Positions 26,094-36,577 of a DNA stretch of 64,000 nucleotides are shown here, piece by piece. The translations under genes and the position numbers were made by a program. The stretch spans positions 124,001-188,000 of the forward strand of contig CAWEBF010000012.1 of assembly GCA_963807235.1 (NCBI GenBank), in the 5' to 3' direction. Below the pieces are notes generated by a model. It was not told the DNA's origin and searched no databases. It saw only the letters and a program-made list of their open reading frames with translations. Source of the stretch: CAWEBF01 sp963807235 (GTDB lineage Bacteria; Acidobacteriota; Vicinamibacteria; Vicinamibacterales; UBA2999). Position 1 is the first letter of the stretch; every line of letters begins with the position of its first letter.

Positions 26094-27366
26094 TCACGAA
26101 CGAGGCGAAGCCTCGTTCGTAATGAGGCGGGCACTGCGCTGGTAGGTCAGATAGGCGGCGGCCCACCCGATCAGCACCACCAACCGGTTGCGGAACCCAA
26201 TCAGCTTCAGCAGGTGCAGAAAGAGCCACGCGAGCCACCCCGTGAACCCGGTGAGGTGCAGCCACCCCAGGTCGGCCACCGCCGAGCCGCGGCCGACAAT
26301 GGCCATGTTCCCCAGATCGCGGTACACGAACGGGACGGACGGCTGGCCGGCCACGCGGCGCAGGATCGCGCGGGCCGCATGCACCGCACCCTGCACGGCC
26401 GGCTGCACGACTCCAGGCAGCAGCGACCCGTCGGGCCGCTGCACGTGCGCGCCGTCCCCGACCACCCACACGTCGGGGTGGCCCGGCACCGACAGGTCCG
26501 GCCGCACGATCACACGGCCCGCCGCGTCGAGCGGCACGCCCAGCGTCTGCAGGAGCGGTGACGCGCGGACGCCGGCGGCCCATACGACGGTGGCCGCCAC
26601 GACCCGCTCGACGGCACCACCTCCCGGCTGTACGTCCACGCCGTGCGCGTCGATGCCCACGACCCGCGTGCCTTCGCGTACCTCGATGCCCAGACGTCAC
26701 GATCGATCGGCGCGCGGCATCCCGAAGCACCTCAGGGAACGTGGCGAGCATCGACGGGCCCGCCTCGACTATCACGATGCGCGCGCGGGACGTGTCGATG
26801 GCGCGGAACTCGTGCCGCAGCGTGTGGCCCGCGATCTCGGCCAGCGTGCCCGCCAGCTCTACGCCCGTGGGTCCGCCTCCCACGATGACAAACGTCAGCA
26901 GCTCGTCGCGCCGCGCCGGGTCCGTCTCGCGTTCGGCCCGTTCGAACGCCAGCAGGACGCGCCGGCGGATCGCAATCGCGTCCTCCAGCGTCTTCAAGCC
27001 TGGCGCGTGCTGTTCCCACTCCGGATGGCCGAAGTAGGCGTGTCGCGCGCCTGGCGCCAGAATCAGGTAGTCGTAGACGATCGGCGGACCCTCGACGAAC
27101 GTCACCCGCCGTACGGCCAGGTCAACGCCGGTCACGTCGCCCAGCAGCACGCGGACGTTGCGGGCCCGCCGCAGGATCCACCGGATCGGCGCGCCAATCT
27201 CAGCCGGCGAGAGTCCCGCCGTGGCCACCTGGTAGAGCAGGGGCTGGAAGACGTGGTGGTTGCGGCGATCGATCAGCGTGACGCGAACCGGTTTACCGCG
27301 CAGCGTTTGGGCTGCTTTCAACCCGCCAAACCCGCCGCCTACGATCACCACGTGTGGGGTTGTCAT
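26094..27366 (-). CDS. Type II NADH dehydrogenase (NDH-2-like flavoprotein); one frameshift
   Basis: About 423 residues. VVIVGGGFGGLKAAQTL is the FAD fold, followed by DRRNHHVFQPLLYQVATAGLSP, the family signature; TFVIVGGGPTGVELAGTLAE is the NADH fold. WVVGDGAHVQ and the C-terminal membrane-anchoring helix (LTGFTGWLAWLFLHLLKLIGFRNR) complete it. It passes electrons from NADH to quinone without pumping protons. The frame is lost near 26695 and regained as LGIEVREGTRV. The last seven codons are encoded by an 11-bp hairpin. Confidence 0.88.
26096..26120. terminator. Perfect hairpin overlapping the NDH-2 stop
   Basis: ACGAACGAGGC (26096-26106) and GCCTCGTTCGT (26110-26120) pair perfectly around GAA. 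It overlaps the last codons of the NADH dehydrogenase and may be a terminator or an inserted repeat. Confidence 0.5.
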
Positions 27367-27370
27367 TGAT

Positions 27371-27400
27371 AGGCCCCGGGCTCCAGGCTCCGGGCTCCAG
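27371..27400. repeat. Heptameric tandem array (GGGCTCC type)
   Basis: Units AGGCCCC, GGGCTCC, AGGCTCC and GGGCTCC lie between the divergent NADH dehydrogenase and molybdopterin oxidoreductase genes. Confidence 0.85.
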
Positions 27401-27452
27401 GAAGAACATAATCGTAATGGGGACGGGAGTCATTTAAAGTGGACAGCAGCTC

Positions 27453-29483
27453 ATGAAGCAGAGTCCTTTCGGAACGTCGTCCCACGTTGTCTCCACGGTC
27501 TGTCCGCTCGACTGCCCCGACTGCTGCAGCCTCGACGTCACCGTCCAGGACGGCAAGGTCACCTCGATCGACGGCTCGCACGCCAACCCGGTGACGGGCG
27601 GCTACATCTGCGCGAAGGTGCGCCGCTTCCCCGAACGCGTGTACGGCGACGATCGCCTGCTGTATCCGGCCGTCCGCAATGGATCCAAAGGCCACGCACG
27701 CTTCGAGCGCGTCTCGTGGGACCAGGCGCTCGACCTCATCGCCACGCGCATGCGCGAGACACGCGATCGGTGGGGCGGTGAAGCCATCCTGCCCTACTCG
27801 TACGGAGGATCGAATGGCCTGCTGACGCAGGACACGAGCGACGCCACCCTCTTTCGCCGCCTGGGCGCCTCGCGCCTTGCGCGCACGGTGTGCGCCGCCG
27901 CCACCGGCGCGGCGAACCTGGCGCTCTACGGGAAGATGCCGTCGATCACCTACGAGGACTTCCCGGAAGCCCGGTTCATCCTGCTGTGGGGCGTGAACCC
28001 GTCCTCGTCCGGCATCCACATCATCCCCTACATCCGCGAGGCGCAGAAGCGCGGCGCGGTGCTGGTCGTGGTGGATCCCGTGTTGACGCCGTTGGCCAAG
28101 CGCGCGGACGTGCACCTGGCCGTCCGCCCCGGCACCGACCTGCCGGTGGCGCTGGCGATCCATCGGTATCTCTTCGAAGGCGGCTTCGCGGACCAGGCGT
28201 TTCTCGACGCGCACACCCACGGCGCCGCACGCCTGCGGGAAAAGGCGCAGGCGTGGACCATCGAGCGCGCCGCGGATGAAGCGGGCATCTCTCGCGAGGC
28301 TCTGGCGCGGGTGGCCCACCTGTACGCCACGACGTCGCCGGCGCTCGTCAAATGTGGCTGGGGCCAGGAACGCAACCGCAACGGCGGCAGCTCGTCGATG
28401 GCCATCATGGCCCTGCCGGCCGTGGCCGGCAAGTTCGGCGTGCGCGGCGGCGGCTTCACCATGAGCAACTCGAACGCGTGGGGCCTGGAGCGCACCTGGA
28501 TACGCGCCCAGGAGCCCACCACGCGGCTCGTGAACATGAACCATCTGGGCCGGGCGCTGACGGAATACCACGACCCGCCCGTGCAGATGATGTTCGTCTA
28601 CAACTCGAATGCCGCGGTCACATCGCCCAATCAGACACAGATCCTGAAGGGCCTGGCGCGCGAGGATCTCTTCACGGTGGTCTTCGACCAGACGATGACC
28701 GACACGGCGCAGTACGCGGACGTGCTGCTGCCGGCCACGACGTTTCTCGAGAGCTACGACCTGCCCCGCGGGTACGGCCCGATCAGCCTCCGGCTCGGTC
28801 CACCCGTCATCGAACCGGTTGGTGAATCGCGCTGCAACGCCGACGTGTTCGGCGAGCTGCTGCGGCGGCTGGATCTCAGCGAGGACGGTGACCCGCAGGG
28901 CGAGCTCGAGGAACTGCTGGACATCCTGGCCCGTGTGCCGGAGCCGGCGGGCGCCGAGCTGCGCGCACACGGCGTGGCCACCCCGCCCCATGGCGGGCGG
29001 CCAATCCAGTTCGTGGACGTGTTCCCGTGGACACCCGACGGAAAGGTGCATTTGTTCTCGGAGCACCTCGACGCGGAAACGCCGGCGGGACTCTATACCT
29101 ACCAGCCGGATCCCGCCACCGACGCGTATCCCCTCGCCCTGATTTCTCCGTCCAGCGACCGCACGATCACGTCCACGCTGTCGGAGCTGCCGCGTCCGGA
29201 AGTGCGGCTGCTCATGCATCCCGACGACGCGGCCGCGCGGGACATCGAGGACGGAGCCGATGTCCGCATCTTCAACCAGCTCGGGGAGGTTCGGTGCCGT
29301 GCACAAGTCGGTGGCTGGATTCGGCCAGGCACCGTGCTGCTGCCGAAGGGGCTCTGGCGCAAGCACACTGCGAACGGCTTCACCGCCACCGCGCTCGCGC
29401 CCGATACGCTGACGGACCTGGGTGGCAGCGCGTGCTTCAATGACGCGCGCGTACAGGTCGAGGTAGTCCACACGCTACACTAG
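27453..29483 (+). CDS. Molybdopterin-dependent oxidoreductase (DMSO reductase superfamily)
   Basis: 676 residues. Cys17, Cys21, Cys24 (CPLDCPDCC) and Cys53 (GGYICAK) bind an N-terminal [4Fe-4S] cluster. The molybdopterin domains include ILLWGVNPSSSGIHIIPYI and ADVLLPATTFLESYDLPRGYGP, and the C-terminal dinucleotide-binding barrel includes MHPDDAAARDIEDGADVRIFN. No Tat signal is seen, so it is probably cytoplasmic, like assimilatory or formate-dehydrogenase-like members. The substrate cannot be assigned and no partner subunit is adjacent. Confidence 0.88.
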   Translation: MKQSPFGTSSHVVSTVCPLDCPDCCSLDVTVQDGKVTSIDGSHANPVTGGYICAKVRRFPERVYGDDRLLYPAVRNGSKGHARFERVSWDQALDLIATRMRETRDRWGGEAILPYSYGGSNGLLTQDTSDATLFRRLGASRLARTVCAAATGAANLALYGKMPSITYEDFPEARFILLWGVNPSSSGIHIIPYIREAQKRGAVLVVVDPVLTPLAKRADVHLAVRPGTDLPVALAIHRYLFEGGFADQAFLDAHTHGAARLREKAQAWTIERAADEAGISREALARVAHLYATTSPALVKCGWGQERNRNGGSSSMAIMALPAVAGKFGVRGGGFTMSNSNAWGLERTWIRAQEPTTRLVNMNHLGRALTEYHDPPVQMMFVYNSNAAVTSPNQTQILKGLAREDLFTVVFDQTMTDTAQYADVLLPATTFLESYDLPRGYGPISLRLGPPVIEPVGESRCNADVFGELLRRLDLSEDGDPQGELEELLDILARVPEPAGAELRAHGVATPPHGGRPIQFVDVFPWTPDGKVHLFSEHLDAETPAGLYTYQPDPATDAYPLALISPSSDRTITSTLSELPRPEVRLLMHPDDAAARDIEDGADVRIFNQLGEVRCRAQVGGWIRPGTVLLPKGLWRKHTANGFTATALAPDTLTDLGGSACFNDARVQVEVVHTLH

Positions 29484-29489
29484 AGGCCG

Positions 29490-31091
29490 ATGTCCGAACA
29501 TTGGGGGCTCCGGCCGGCCGGAGCGCGCGCGCTGATTGCGGCTGTCGTCCTGGTTCTGGTGACCGCATGCGCGCAGTCGGGCGCTCCCGGCACCGACATT
29601 CCCCGCACTGCCAGCGGCCGGCCCAACCTGCAGGGGATCTGGCAGGTGCGCAACTCGGCGGCCGCCGACCTGCTGGATCACGCCGCGCGGCACGAGATGC
29701 GGGCGGGCCGCAGCGTCGTGGACGGCAACGAGATCCCGTACCAGCCCTGGGCCGCCGCGAAGAAACTGGAACACGCGGCCAACCGCGCCACGGCCGATCC
29801 GCTGTCGAAGTGCTTCATGCCCGGCGTGCCGCGGATCATGTACATGCCGTACCCGTTCCACCTGTTTCAGACCGACGACCACGTGGCGATCACGTTCGAG
29901 TGGTCACAGGTGTTTCGTCTGATTTACACGAACGGGTCGAAGCCGCACGACGGGATCGAGTTCTGGATGGGCGACTCGCGCGGGCGCTGGGAAGGCGACA
30001 CGCTGGTCGTGGAGGTCACCAACCACAACGACAAGACGTGGTTCGACCTGGCCGGCAACTTCCACAGCGAGGCGTTGCGCGTGGTGGAGCGCTACACCAT
30101 GACCGACGCCAACACCATTCAGTACGAGGTCACCGTCGAAGACCCGAAGGTCTTCACTCGCCCGTGGAAGATGTCGATGCCGCTGCACCGGCACACCGGC
30201 GTGGACCGGGTGCTCGAGTATCAGTGCCAGGCGGAAGCGGAAGAGGCCCGGGGCGACTTCGAGCGCGACCCGCGGACCTGGTACCCCGGCGCCTCGACCG
30301 CGGCCGCCCCGGAACCGGCGTCCAACGGAGAAGGTGCTGCGCCCGCCCCGGCTCGTCCGGCACCCCAGTCAAAGGGGGCGATCCGGCGCCTCGCGGACGG
30401 CAAGCCCGACCTCTCCGGGCACTTTCTGCCCGATGCCGGCGGGGCGAATTACGGCCTGGAGAAACATCCGCAGGACTTCCTGACACCCGCCGGGCGCGGC
30501 GTCATCGTGGACCCGCCCGACGGCCAGCTGCCGATGCTGCCGTGGGCCGAGGCCGAGCAGAAGAACCGGATGTTGCCGGAACGGGGCTATGACGACCCGA
30601 CGGCCCATTGCTTCGTCGCCGGCGTGCCGCGATCGATGTATGCCCCGGCCCCGCTCCACATCGTCCAGCCGCCCGGCTACGTGGTGCTGCTGTTCGAGCG
30701 GATGTCGTGGCGAGTGATCCCGCTCGACGGGCGTCCCCACATCCCCGACACGATCCGGCTGTGGCAGGGGGATTCGCTCGGCCGCTGGGAAGGCGACACG
30801 CTCGTCATCGAGACGAAGAACCTCAATGGCAAAACGTGGCTCAACGAGGTCGGCGAGATCGTCAGCCATGCCGAAACCGTGGTGGAGCGCCTGACGCCGC
30901 TCGACGCCGACACCATCCACTACGAGGCGACGGTGACCGATCCGCTGGTCTATTCGCGGCCGTGGACGATCGCGCTTCCGATGAATCGGCAGAAGGACGA
31001 CCTGCTGGAGGTGGCGTGCCACGAGGACAACGAGGACCTGGAGCACCTGAAGGACGTGCGCGACGAGGCCCGCCGGAGGGCGAAACGATGA
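29490..31091 (+). CDS. Lipoprotein with two copies of a WEGDTLVV-type domain
   Basis: 533 residues; the lipobox is VTACAQ. Residues about 30-260 and 300-530 are copies of the same domain. Each has CFxxGVPRxMY, WxGDSxGRWEGDTLVxET/EVTN, DxNTIxYEATVxDPxVxxRPW and a final cysteine. The family is widespread in Acidobacteriota next to DUF6152 proteins, as here (ATGA overlap). The function is unknown; the repeated conserved Cys, Trp and acidic residues suggest a binding protein on the outer surface or in the periplasm. Confidence 0.7.
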   Translation: MSEHWGLRPAGARALIAAVVLVLVTACAQSGAPGTDIPRTASGRPNLQGIWQVRNSAAADLLDHAARHEMRAGRSVVDGNEIPYQPWAAAKKLEHAANRATADPLSKCFMPGVPRIMYMPYPFHLFQTDDHVAITFEWSQVFRLIYTNGSKPHDGIEFWMGDSRGRWEGDTLVVEVTNHNDKTWFDLAGNFHSEALRVVERYTMTDANTIQYEVTVEDPKVFTRPWKMSMPLHRHTGVDRVLEYQCQAEAEEARGDFERDPRTWYPGASTAAAPEPASNGEGAAPAPARPAPQSKGAIRRLADGKPDLSGHFLPDAGGANYGLEKHPQDFLTPAGRGVIVDPPDGQLPMLPWAEAEQKNRMLPERGYDDPTAHCFVAGVPRSMYAPAPLHIVQPPGYVVLLFERMSWRVIPLDGRPHIPDTIRLWQGDSLGRWEGDTLVIETKNLNGKTWLNEVGEIVSHAETVVERLTPLDADTIHYEATVTDPLVYSRPWTIALPMNRQKDDLLEVACHEDNEDLEHLKDVRDEARRRAKR

Positions 31092-31498
31092 GAGCACAAA
31101 GGTTCGTTGCCGCGGTGGCGGCTCTGGTCGCAGTGACCGCGGCGTCCGTGGTCGCGCATCACTCGTTCTCGGCCGAGTACGACGAGAAGAAACCGGTCAA
31201 GCTGACTGGTACCGTGACCACGATGAAGTGGTCCAACCCGCACGCGTGGATTTACGTGGACGTGAAGGACAAGAGCGGCAAGGTGGTGAATTGGGCGCTG
31301 GAAACCGGCCCCGCCAACGCGCTCTATCGGCGCGGGTGGCGAAAACAGGATCTGGTGCCCGGCACGGTGCTGACCATCGACGCCTACCAGGCGCGCAACG
31401 GCACGCCAACGGCAAACGCCCAGAGCATCGTGATGCCGGATGGGAAACGGCTCTTCGCCGGCTCCTCCTCACCGACGGGAGGCACCGGAGCAAAGTAG
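31088..31498 (+). CDS. DUF6152 family exported protein
   Basis: 136 residues with a signal peptide ending SVVAHH. The mature start AHHSFSAEYDEKKPVKLTGTVTTMKWSNPHAWIYVDV is the DUF6152 signature, and the rest is a small OB-like beta barrel (LVPGTVLTIDAYQARNGT). Exposed N-terminal His-His suggests possible metal binding, which is inference. Its ATG overlaps the upstream stop. Confidence 0.8.
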   Translation: MRAQRFVAAVAALVAVTAASVVAHHSFSAEYDEKKPVKLTGTVTTMKWSNPHAWIYVDVKDKSGKVVNWALETGPANALYRRGWRKQDLVPGTVLTIDAYQARNGTPTANAQSIVMPDGKRLFAGSSSPTGGTGAK

Positions 31499-31629
31499 GT
31501 CAGGAGAGCCCTGACAGACCGTTATGCGGTGGCTCGCAGCACGAACCGTGCTCCGTTGCCGGTCCGCATAACGATCCGGGCGCGCGCAGCGCGCCGAACT
31601 CGAGAACACACCAAGGGCGAAGCCCCTGG
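31499..31629. other. Highly structured intergenic segment
   Basis: Between the convergent DUF6152 and KGG genes lie nested inverted repeats. CGTTATGCGG (31520-31529) pairs with 31564-31573 and encloses AGCACG/CGTGCT (31538-31552). A GGCGCGC-GCA-GCGCGCC hairpin (31579-31595) and a CCAAGGGC-GAA-GCCCCTGG hairpin (31611-31629) follow. The last probably terminates the KGG message. The large one could be a bidirectional terminator, a small RNA or a mobile repeat. Confidence 0.55.
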
Positions 31630-31872
31630 CTAGTTCATTCCCGACTCGAAGCCCGTGCTGGGCTGCGGTGTGGAGGGGATGTGCACCAGACGGCCTCTGC
31701 CGCCCCGGCTCACCTGCCCGCCCTTACGACCGGCGGCCCTGGCCTCTTCCGAGGTCCACTGGTGCGCGGTTCCCTTGAGGTGTGCGGCACGACCGCCCTT
31801 GCTGGCGATCTCGCGCTGCTTGTCCGACGTCATCGAGGCGAACCCTCGAGTGCTTTTGCGAAAATCGCTCAC
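31630..31872 (-). CDS. KGG-repeat (stress-induced) small protein
   Basis: 80 residues from a GTG with AGGGAGGA upstream. The two repeats FASMTSDKQREIASKGGRAAH and TSEEARAAGRKGGQVSRGG are the KGG motif of GsiB/CsbD-like stress proteins. Very hydrophilic, probably a desiccation or general-stress protein. It ends at a stable hairpin. Confidence 0.85.
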   Translation of the reverse strand: MSDFRKSTRGFASMTSDKQREIASKGGRAAHLKGTAHQWTSEEARAAGRKGGQVSRGGRGRLVHIPSTPQPSTGFESGMN

Positions 31873-32116
31873 GGTACTTCCTCCCTGTTTTGCGCTTCGG
31901 TATTTGCTACCGTCGCCGAGTGTCAGCCAATGGGGTGTGCCATCCGGTTCTTCAAGTGGTGTGCCACAACGGCTCAGGCAAGCTCGGCTGTCAAAAGTTC
32001 ACCGCCGAGCCCCTCGAAACGCCTCAGCCAGTAGAAACAACACGCCTGGCTGATGCGGAACCCGACACGCTCGCACGCTAGCTCATCCGTTAAATCGGCC
32101 CAATGTTGGAGGTAAC

Positions 32117-32446
32117 ATGGACTTTATGAGCAACTGCGAGCCCTCTCCCGAGCCGGTGACCGGCAATGCCAGCGGACGCACGGTGCGGTGCGTGAAGTTC
32201 CAGAAGGACCTGCCTGGCCTCGATGCGGCGCCGTGGCCCGGGCCCCTGGGGCAGCGGGTGTTCGAGAGCGTCTCCGTCCAGGCCTGGAAGCTATGGGAGG
32301 AGCGGCAGAAAATGATCCTGAACGAGTACCGTCTGATGCCCTGGCAGAAAGAGGCGCAGGACATCATCGCCACGCAGATGGAGGACTTCTTCTTCGGCCA
32401 GGGCGCGGCGTTACCGCCAGGTTACGTGCCGCAGCAGGCGAAGTAG
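32117..32446 (+). CDS. yggX: Fe(2+)-trafficking protein YggX
   Basis: 109 residues; the family core runs from about residue 22 (RTVRCVKFQKDLPGLDAAPW) through AWKLWEERQKMILNEYRLMPW and ends at DFFFGQ. The single conserved cysteine is in the VRCVKFQK strand. It protects iron-sulfur proteins and supplies iron. About 20 extra residues precede the usual start. GGAGG lies just before the ATG. Confidence 0.92.
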   Translation: MDFMSNCEPSPEPVTGNASGRTVRCVKFQKDLPGLDAAPWPGPLGQRVFESVSVQAWKLWEERQKMILNEYRLMPWQKEAQDIIATQMEDFFFGQGAALPPGYVPQQAK

Positions 32447-32453
32447 AAACCCG

Positions 32454-32488
32454 GAGCTCCAGGCTCCGGGCTCCGGGCTCCAGGCTTC
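32454..32488. repeat. Heptameric tandem array (GGGCTCC type)
   Basis: Units GAGCTCC, AGGCTCC, GGGCTCC, GGGCTCC and AGGCTTC lie between yggX and the convergent ATP-grasp gene. Confidence 0.85.
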
Positions 32489-32497
32489 AAGAGAGCG

Positions 32498-33774
32498 CTA
32501 GACCAGGGGAACTTCCTTCTCGATTCGGAACTGTAGATGGGCGTGGGCGGCACGAAGCGCCGCGACCACCTCAGAGGGTTCGCCGGCCCGGGCGAAAATG
32601 AATCCGAGGTAGCTGCGGCCTTCGGGCAGCGGCACGAGCGGCGTATCGGTCTTGGCGGTGATGCGCACGTCCTCGATTCCGGGGACGCCTTGTGCCTGCT
32701 CGACCCCGCTCACACCTCGAAACACGCCCCGGCGTGGGATGGGAATCATCATCACGCCGGCGGCCCGTGCCTCGCGCGCCACTCCTCTGACGTCCTCACC
32801 CAGCGCCTGTCGCAGCAGCACTTCCTCGAGTGATGCCTTCGGGTCCGGCCCCACGCATGAACCGCAGGGCCCGCGCGCAGAGGCCGCCGATCGGCCGTGG
32901 CGCCACCTCCAGCACGAACACCCCCTCCTCGTTCACGCGGCATTCGGCGTGGATGGCCCCATGCTGCAGGCCCAGCGCGCGGGCGGCCGTGGCAACCGCC
33001 CTCGTGATGGCCTGCACGACCTCTGGCGACTCGCCGGAGGGCGTCACGTAGATGGTTTCCTCGAAGAACGGACCGTCGAGCGGATCCGGCTTGTCGAAGA
33101 TGGCCAGCGTCTGCAGCTCGCCGTTGGAGAGGACGCCTTCGATTGCTTTCTCCCGCCCGGGCACGAACGATTCGATCAGGATGTAGCCGTGCACCGCGTC
33201 GCGCTCTTCGCCAACGTCCGGCGACAACAGCAGCCGGCGCACGCCGATCCACGGCCGCGACGCAGCCGTCGGTATCGTCCACGCGGATCACCCCGCGGCT
33301 GCCCGACAGCGCCAGCGGCTTCACGACCGCGGGATAGGAGACGTTGGCAACGTAATGAACCGCGCTGGCGCCAGGAGGCACCAGGCTGAAGCGCGGCACG
33401 GGCAGGCGCGCCTGCTGAAACGCGTGCCGGGTCAACAGCTTGTTCCGGCTGCGCTCCGCCGACTCGGGGGTGTTGCCCGCCAGGCCCATCGACCCCGCCA
33501 CGGCAGCCGCGAGTACCGCCGGCCGGTCGCCGACGGCCAGCACGCCGCGCACGGGTCGATCGGCCAGCGCCGCCCGCACCATGACCACCGACGCCTCGCG
33601 CTCGTGGAATTTGACCGCGATGGCGCCGTCGCGCCACGGGTCGTCCAGGTGATCGCACCGGTCGCTGGCAAGCACCAGCTCCACGCCCAGGCGAGCTGCG
33701 GCGTCACCGAACGATCGAATCTGATACCCGGTGGTCGTGGCCACCAGCAGGACGCGGTTCACGCCCGCCTTCAC
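32498..33774 (-). CDS. ATP-grasp enzyme coupled to the radical SAM gene; two frameshifts
   Basis: About 424 residues from a GTG at 33772-33774 that overlaps the radical SAM stop (GTGA). The N-terminus (RVLLVATTTGYQIRSFGDAA) is a preATP-grasp domain. YPAVVKPLALSGSRGVIRVDD is the ATP-binding loop, and GYILIESFVPGREKAIEGVL plus HAECRVNEEGVFVLEVAPRPIGGL carry the Mg-binding Glu and Asn-like positions of carboxylate-amine ligases. One extra G near 33244 and one in the G-run near 32850 break the frame. The enzyme should join a carboxylate to an amine via an acyl-phosphate. The coupling suggests it modifies the same product as the radical SAM enzyme. Confidence 0.8.
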
Positions 33775-35126
33775 ACGGTGTCGAGAAGCTCGGGACCGGG
33801 TTCGGCGCAGCAGTACCATCCCTCGGTCAAATACGGCGGCGTGTCCCGCGCCACCGGACGCGTCGTCGCGCTCGTCGTCCCGGCGAGCCGTTCGATGCCT
33901 TCGAACACCGCGGCGCGCGGCTCTCCGGCCGTCGACGACACGTGCGCCGTCACGTCGTGCTGCAGCCGATCGACTCGCGGATCCGCGTGGCGCCACGGCC
34001 ACGTCAGAGACGTGGGATCGAACGGCGCGAGCGACTCTTTGAGGTCCGCCAGCTCGAGGAGCGCCGACTCCGCCGTCACCAGCAATCGGATGGCCAGCTG
34101 GATCGGCGCGACCGCCTCCACCAGCTCCAGCCGGCGTAGCGTCGCGAGCAGGTCGGCATAGCCGTCCAGGGTCGTCCACGGCGTGAACGGCACGAACGTG
34201 GGCGCCAGCGCGAGACCCGCCTCGCGGCACAGCGACACCGCGCGTTCGAACCCGGCGCGGGTGTGGCCCTTGCGCAGGCGCTCCAGCACGGCGTCGTCCA
34301 CTGATTCGACGGCGCTGGTGATGAAGAGACAGCCCGTCGCGGTGAGCACCGGCAACAGGTCCGCGTGCGCCAGGATGTGCTCGATTTTGATCGTGGCGTC
34401 GTAGGTCACGCCCGGGTGCGACGCGGCCAGCCGTTCGACCAGCCGCCGCGCGTGCGTGGGCCCGTTGAAGAAGTCGGGGTCGCCGAACGTGATGTGCTGC
34501 GCTCCGGCGTCCACCTGCGCCCGGATGTCGTCGAGCACGACGTCGAGGGGAATGGCTTCGAAGCGCCCGCGGTACACCGGCACCACGGGACAGTGCCGGC
34601 ACAGATGCTTGCACCCGTGGGTGGAGTCGGTGTTGCCGACCACGCGCCTGGTGCCGTCGGGCATCTGCAGGCCGGCGTAGCGCGCCAGCGGCAGCAGCCC
34701 TGACCGGTCGGCGGCAACCGCGCGCCGCCGCGGCGCTGTGTGGCCTGGCGAGTGATCCGGGACCACGTCCCCCGCTGCCAACGCGGCCAGCTCGCTCGCG
34801 GCTTCAGGGCCGAGCACGTGGTGAACGCCCTGCTGGCGCAGCCAGTCGCGGTTCAACGGCGCGTACAAGCCGTAGGCCGCCAGCATGGCGTCGGGCCGCG
34901 CGCGGCGGACGCGATCGATGAGCGGGCCGGCCAGACGCGTCGCCGTGTGCATCGGGAGGTAGAACCCCACCAGGTCCACACCCTCGAGCCAGGAGTCCTC
35001 GAACGGCTCCCGCGATGTGTCCGCGCATCGGACTTCGACGCCCGCGCCACGCAGGGCCGACGCCGGAACCGCCAGCCCACGAGGTTGGCGGCCCAGGTCA
35101 TAGGTGGAGACCAGAAGGGCGCGCAC
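33771..35126 (-). CDS. CCAEP-tail radical SAM protein with B12-binding-like N-terminus
   Basis: 451 residues from a GTG at 35124-35126. Residues 1-115 resemble a cobalamin-binding Rossmann domain (RALLVSTYDLGRQ ... GVDLVGFYLPMHTATRLAGPLIDRVR). The SAM cluster motif is GCKHLCRHC (CxxxCxxC) with a following GDPDFF segment. The extreme C-terminus WYCCAEPGPELLDTV carries the CCAEP motif that defines the 'CUAEP/CCAEP-tail' family, whose other members place selenocysteine at the second position. Both residues here are TGC cysteine codons. The reaction is unknown. It is translationally coupled to the ATP-grasp gene. Confidence 0.85.
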   Translation of the reverse strand: MRALLVSTYDLGRQPRGLAVPASALRGAGVEVRCADTSREPFEDSWLEGVDLVGFYLPMHTATRLAGPLIDRVRRARPDAMLAAYGLYAPLNRDWLRQQGVHHVLGPEAASELAALAAGDVVPDHSPGHTAPRRRAVAADRSGLLPLARYAGLQMPDGTRRVVGNTDSTHGCKHLCRHCPVVPVYRGRFEAIPLDVVLDDIRAQVDAGAQHITFGDPDFFNGPTHARRLVERLAASHPGVTYDATIKIEHILAHADLLPVLTATGCLFITSAVESVDDAVLERLRKGHTRAGFERAVSLCREAGLALAPTFVPFTPWTTLDGYADLLATLRRLELVEAVAPIQLAIRLLVTAESALLELADLKESLAPFDPTSLTWPWRHADPRVDRLQHDVTAHVSSTAGEPRAAVFEGIERLAGTTSATTRPVARDTPPYLTEGWYCCAEPGPELLDTV

Positions 35127-35182
35127 GGACCCATTGTTCCACGTTATCCTTCGGACGACCCGCGCCTGATGGAGACCGCCGC

Positions 35183-36571
<1,389 letters not shown>

Positions 36572-36577
36572 CGGGAC

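Noticed and set aside
27363..29471. 702-residue reading frame antisense to the molybdopterin oxidoreductase
   Set aside because: The sense frame has clear cluster and cofactor motifs; the antisense frame is compositionally a high-G+C shadow.
33798..33812. Selenocysteine in the radical SAM tail
   Set aside because: Both codons are TGC; no in-frame TGA precedes the true stop.
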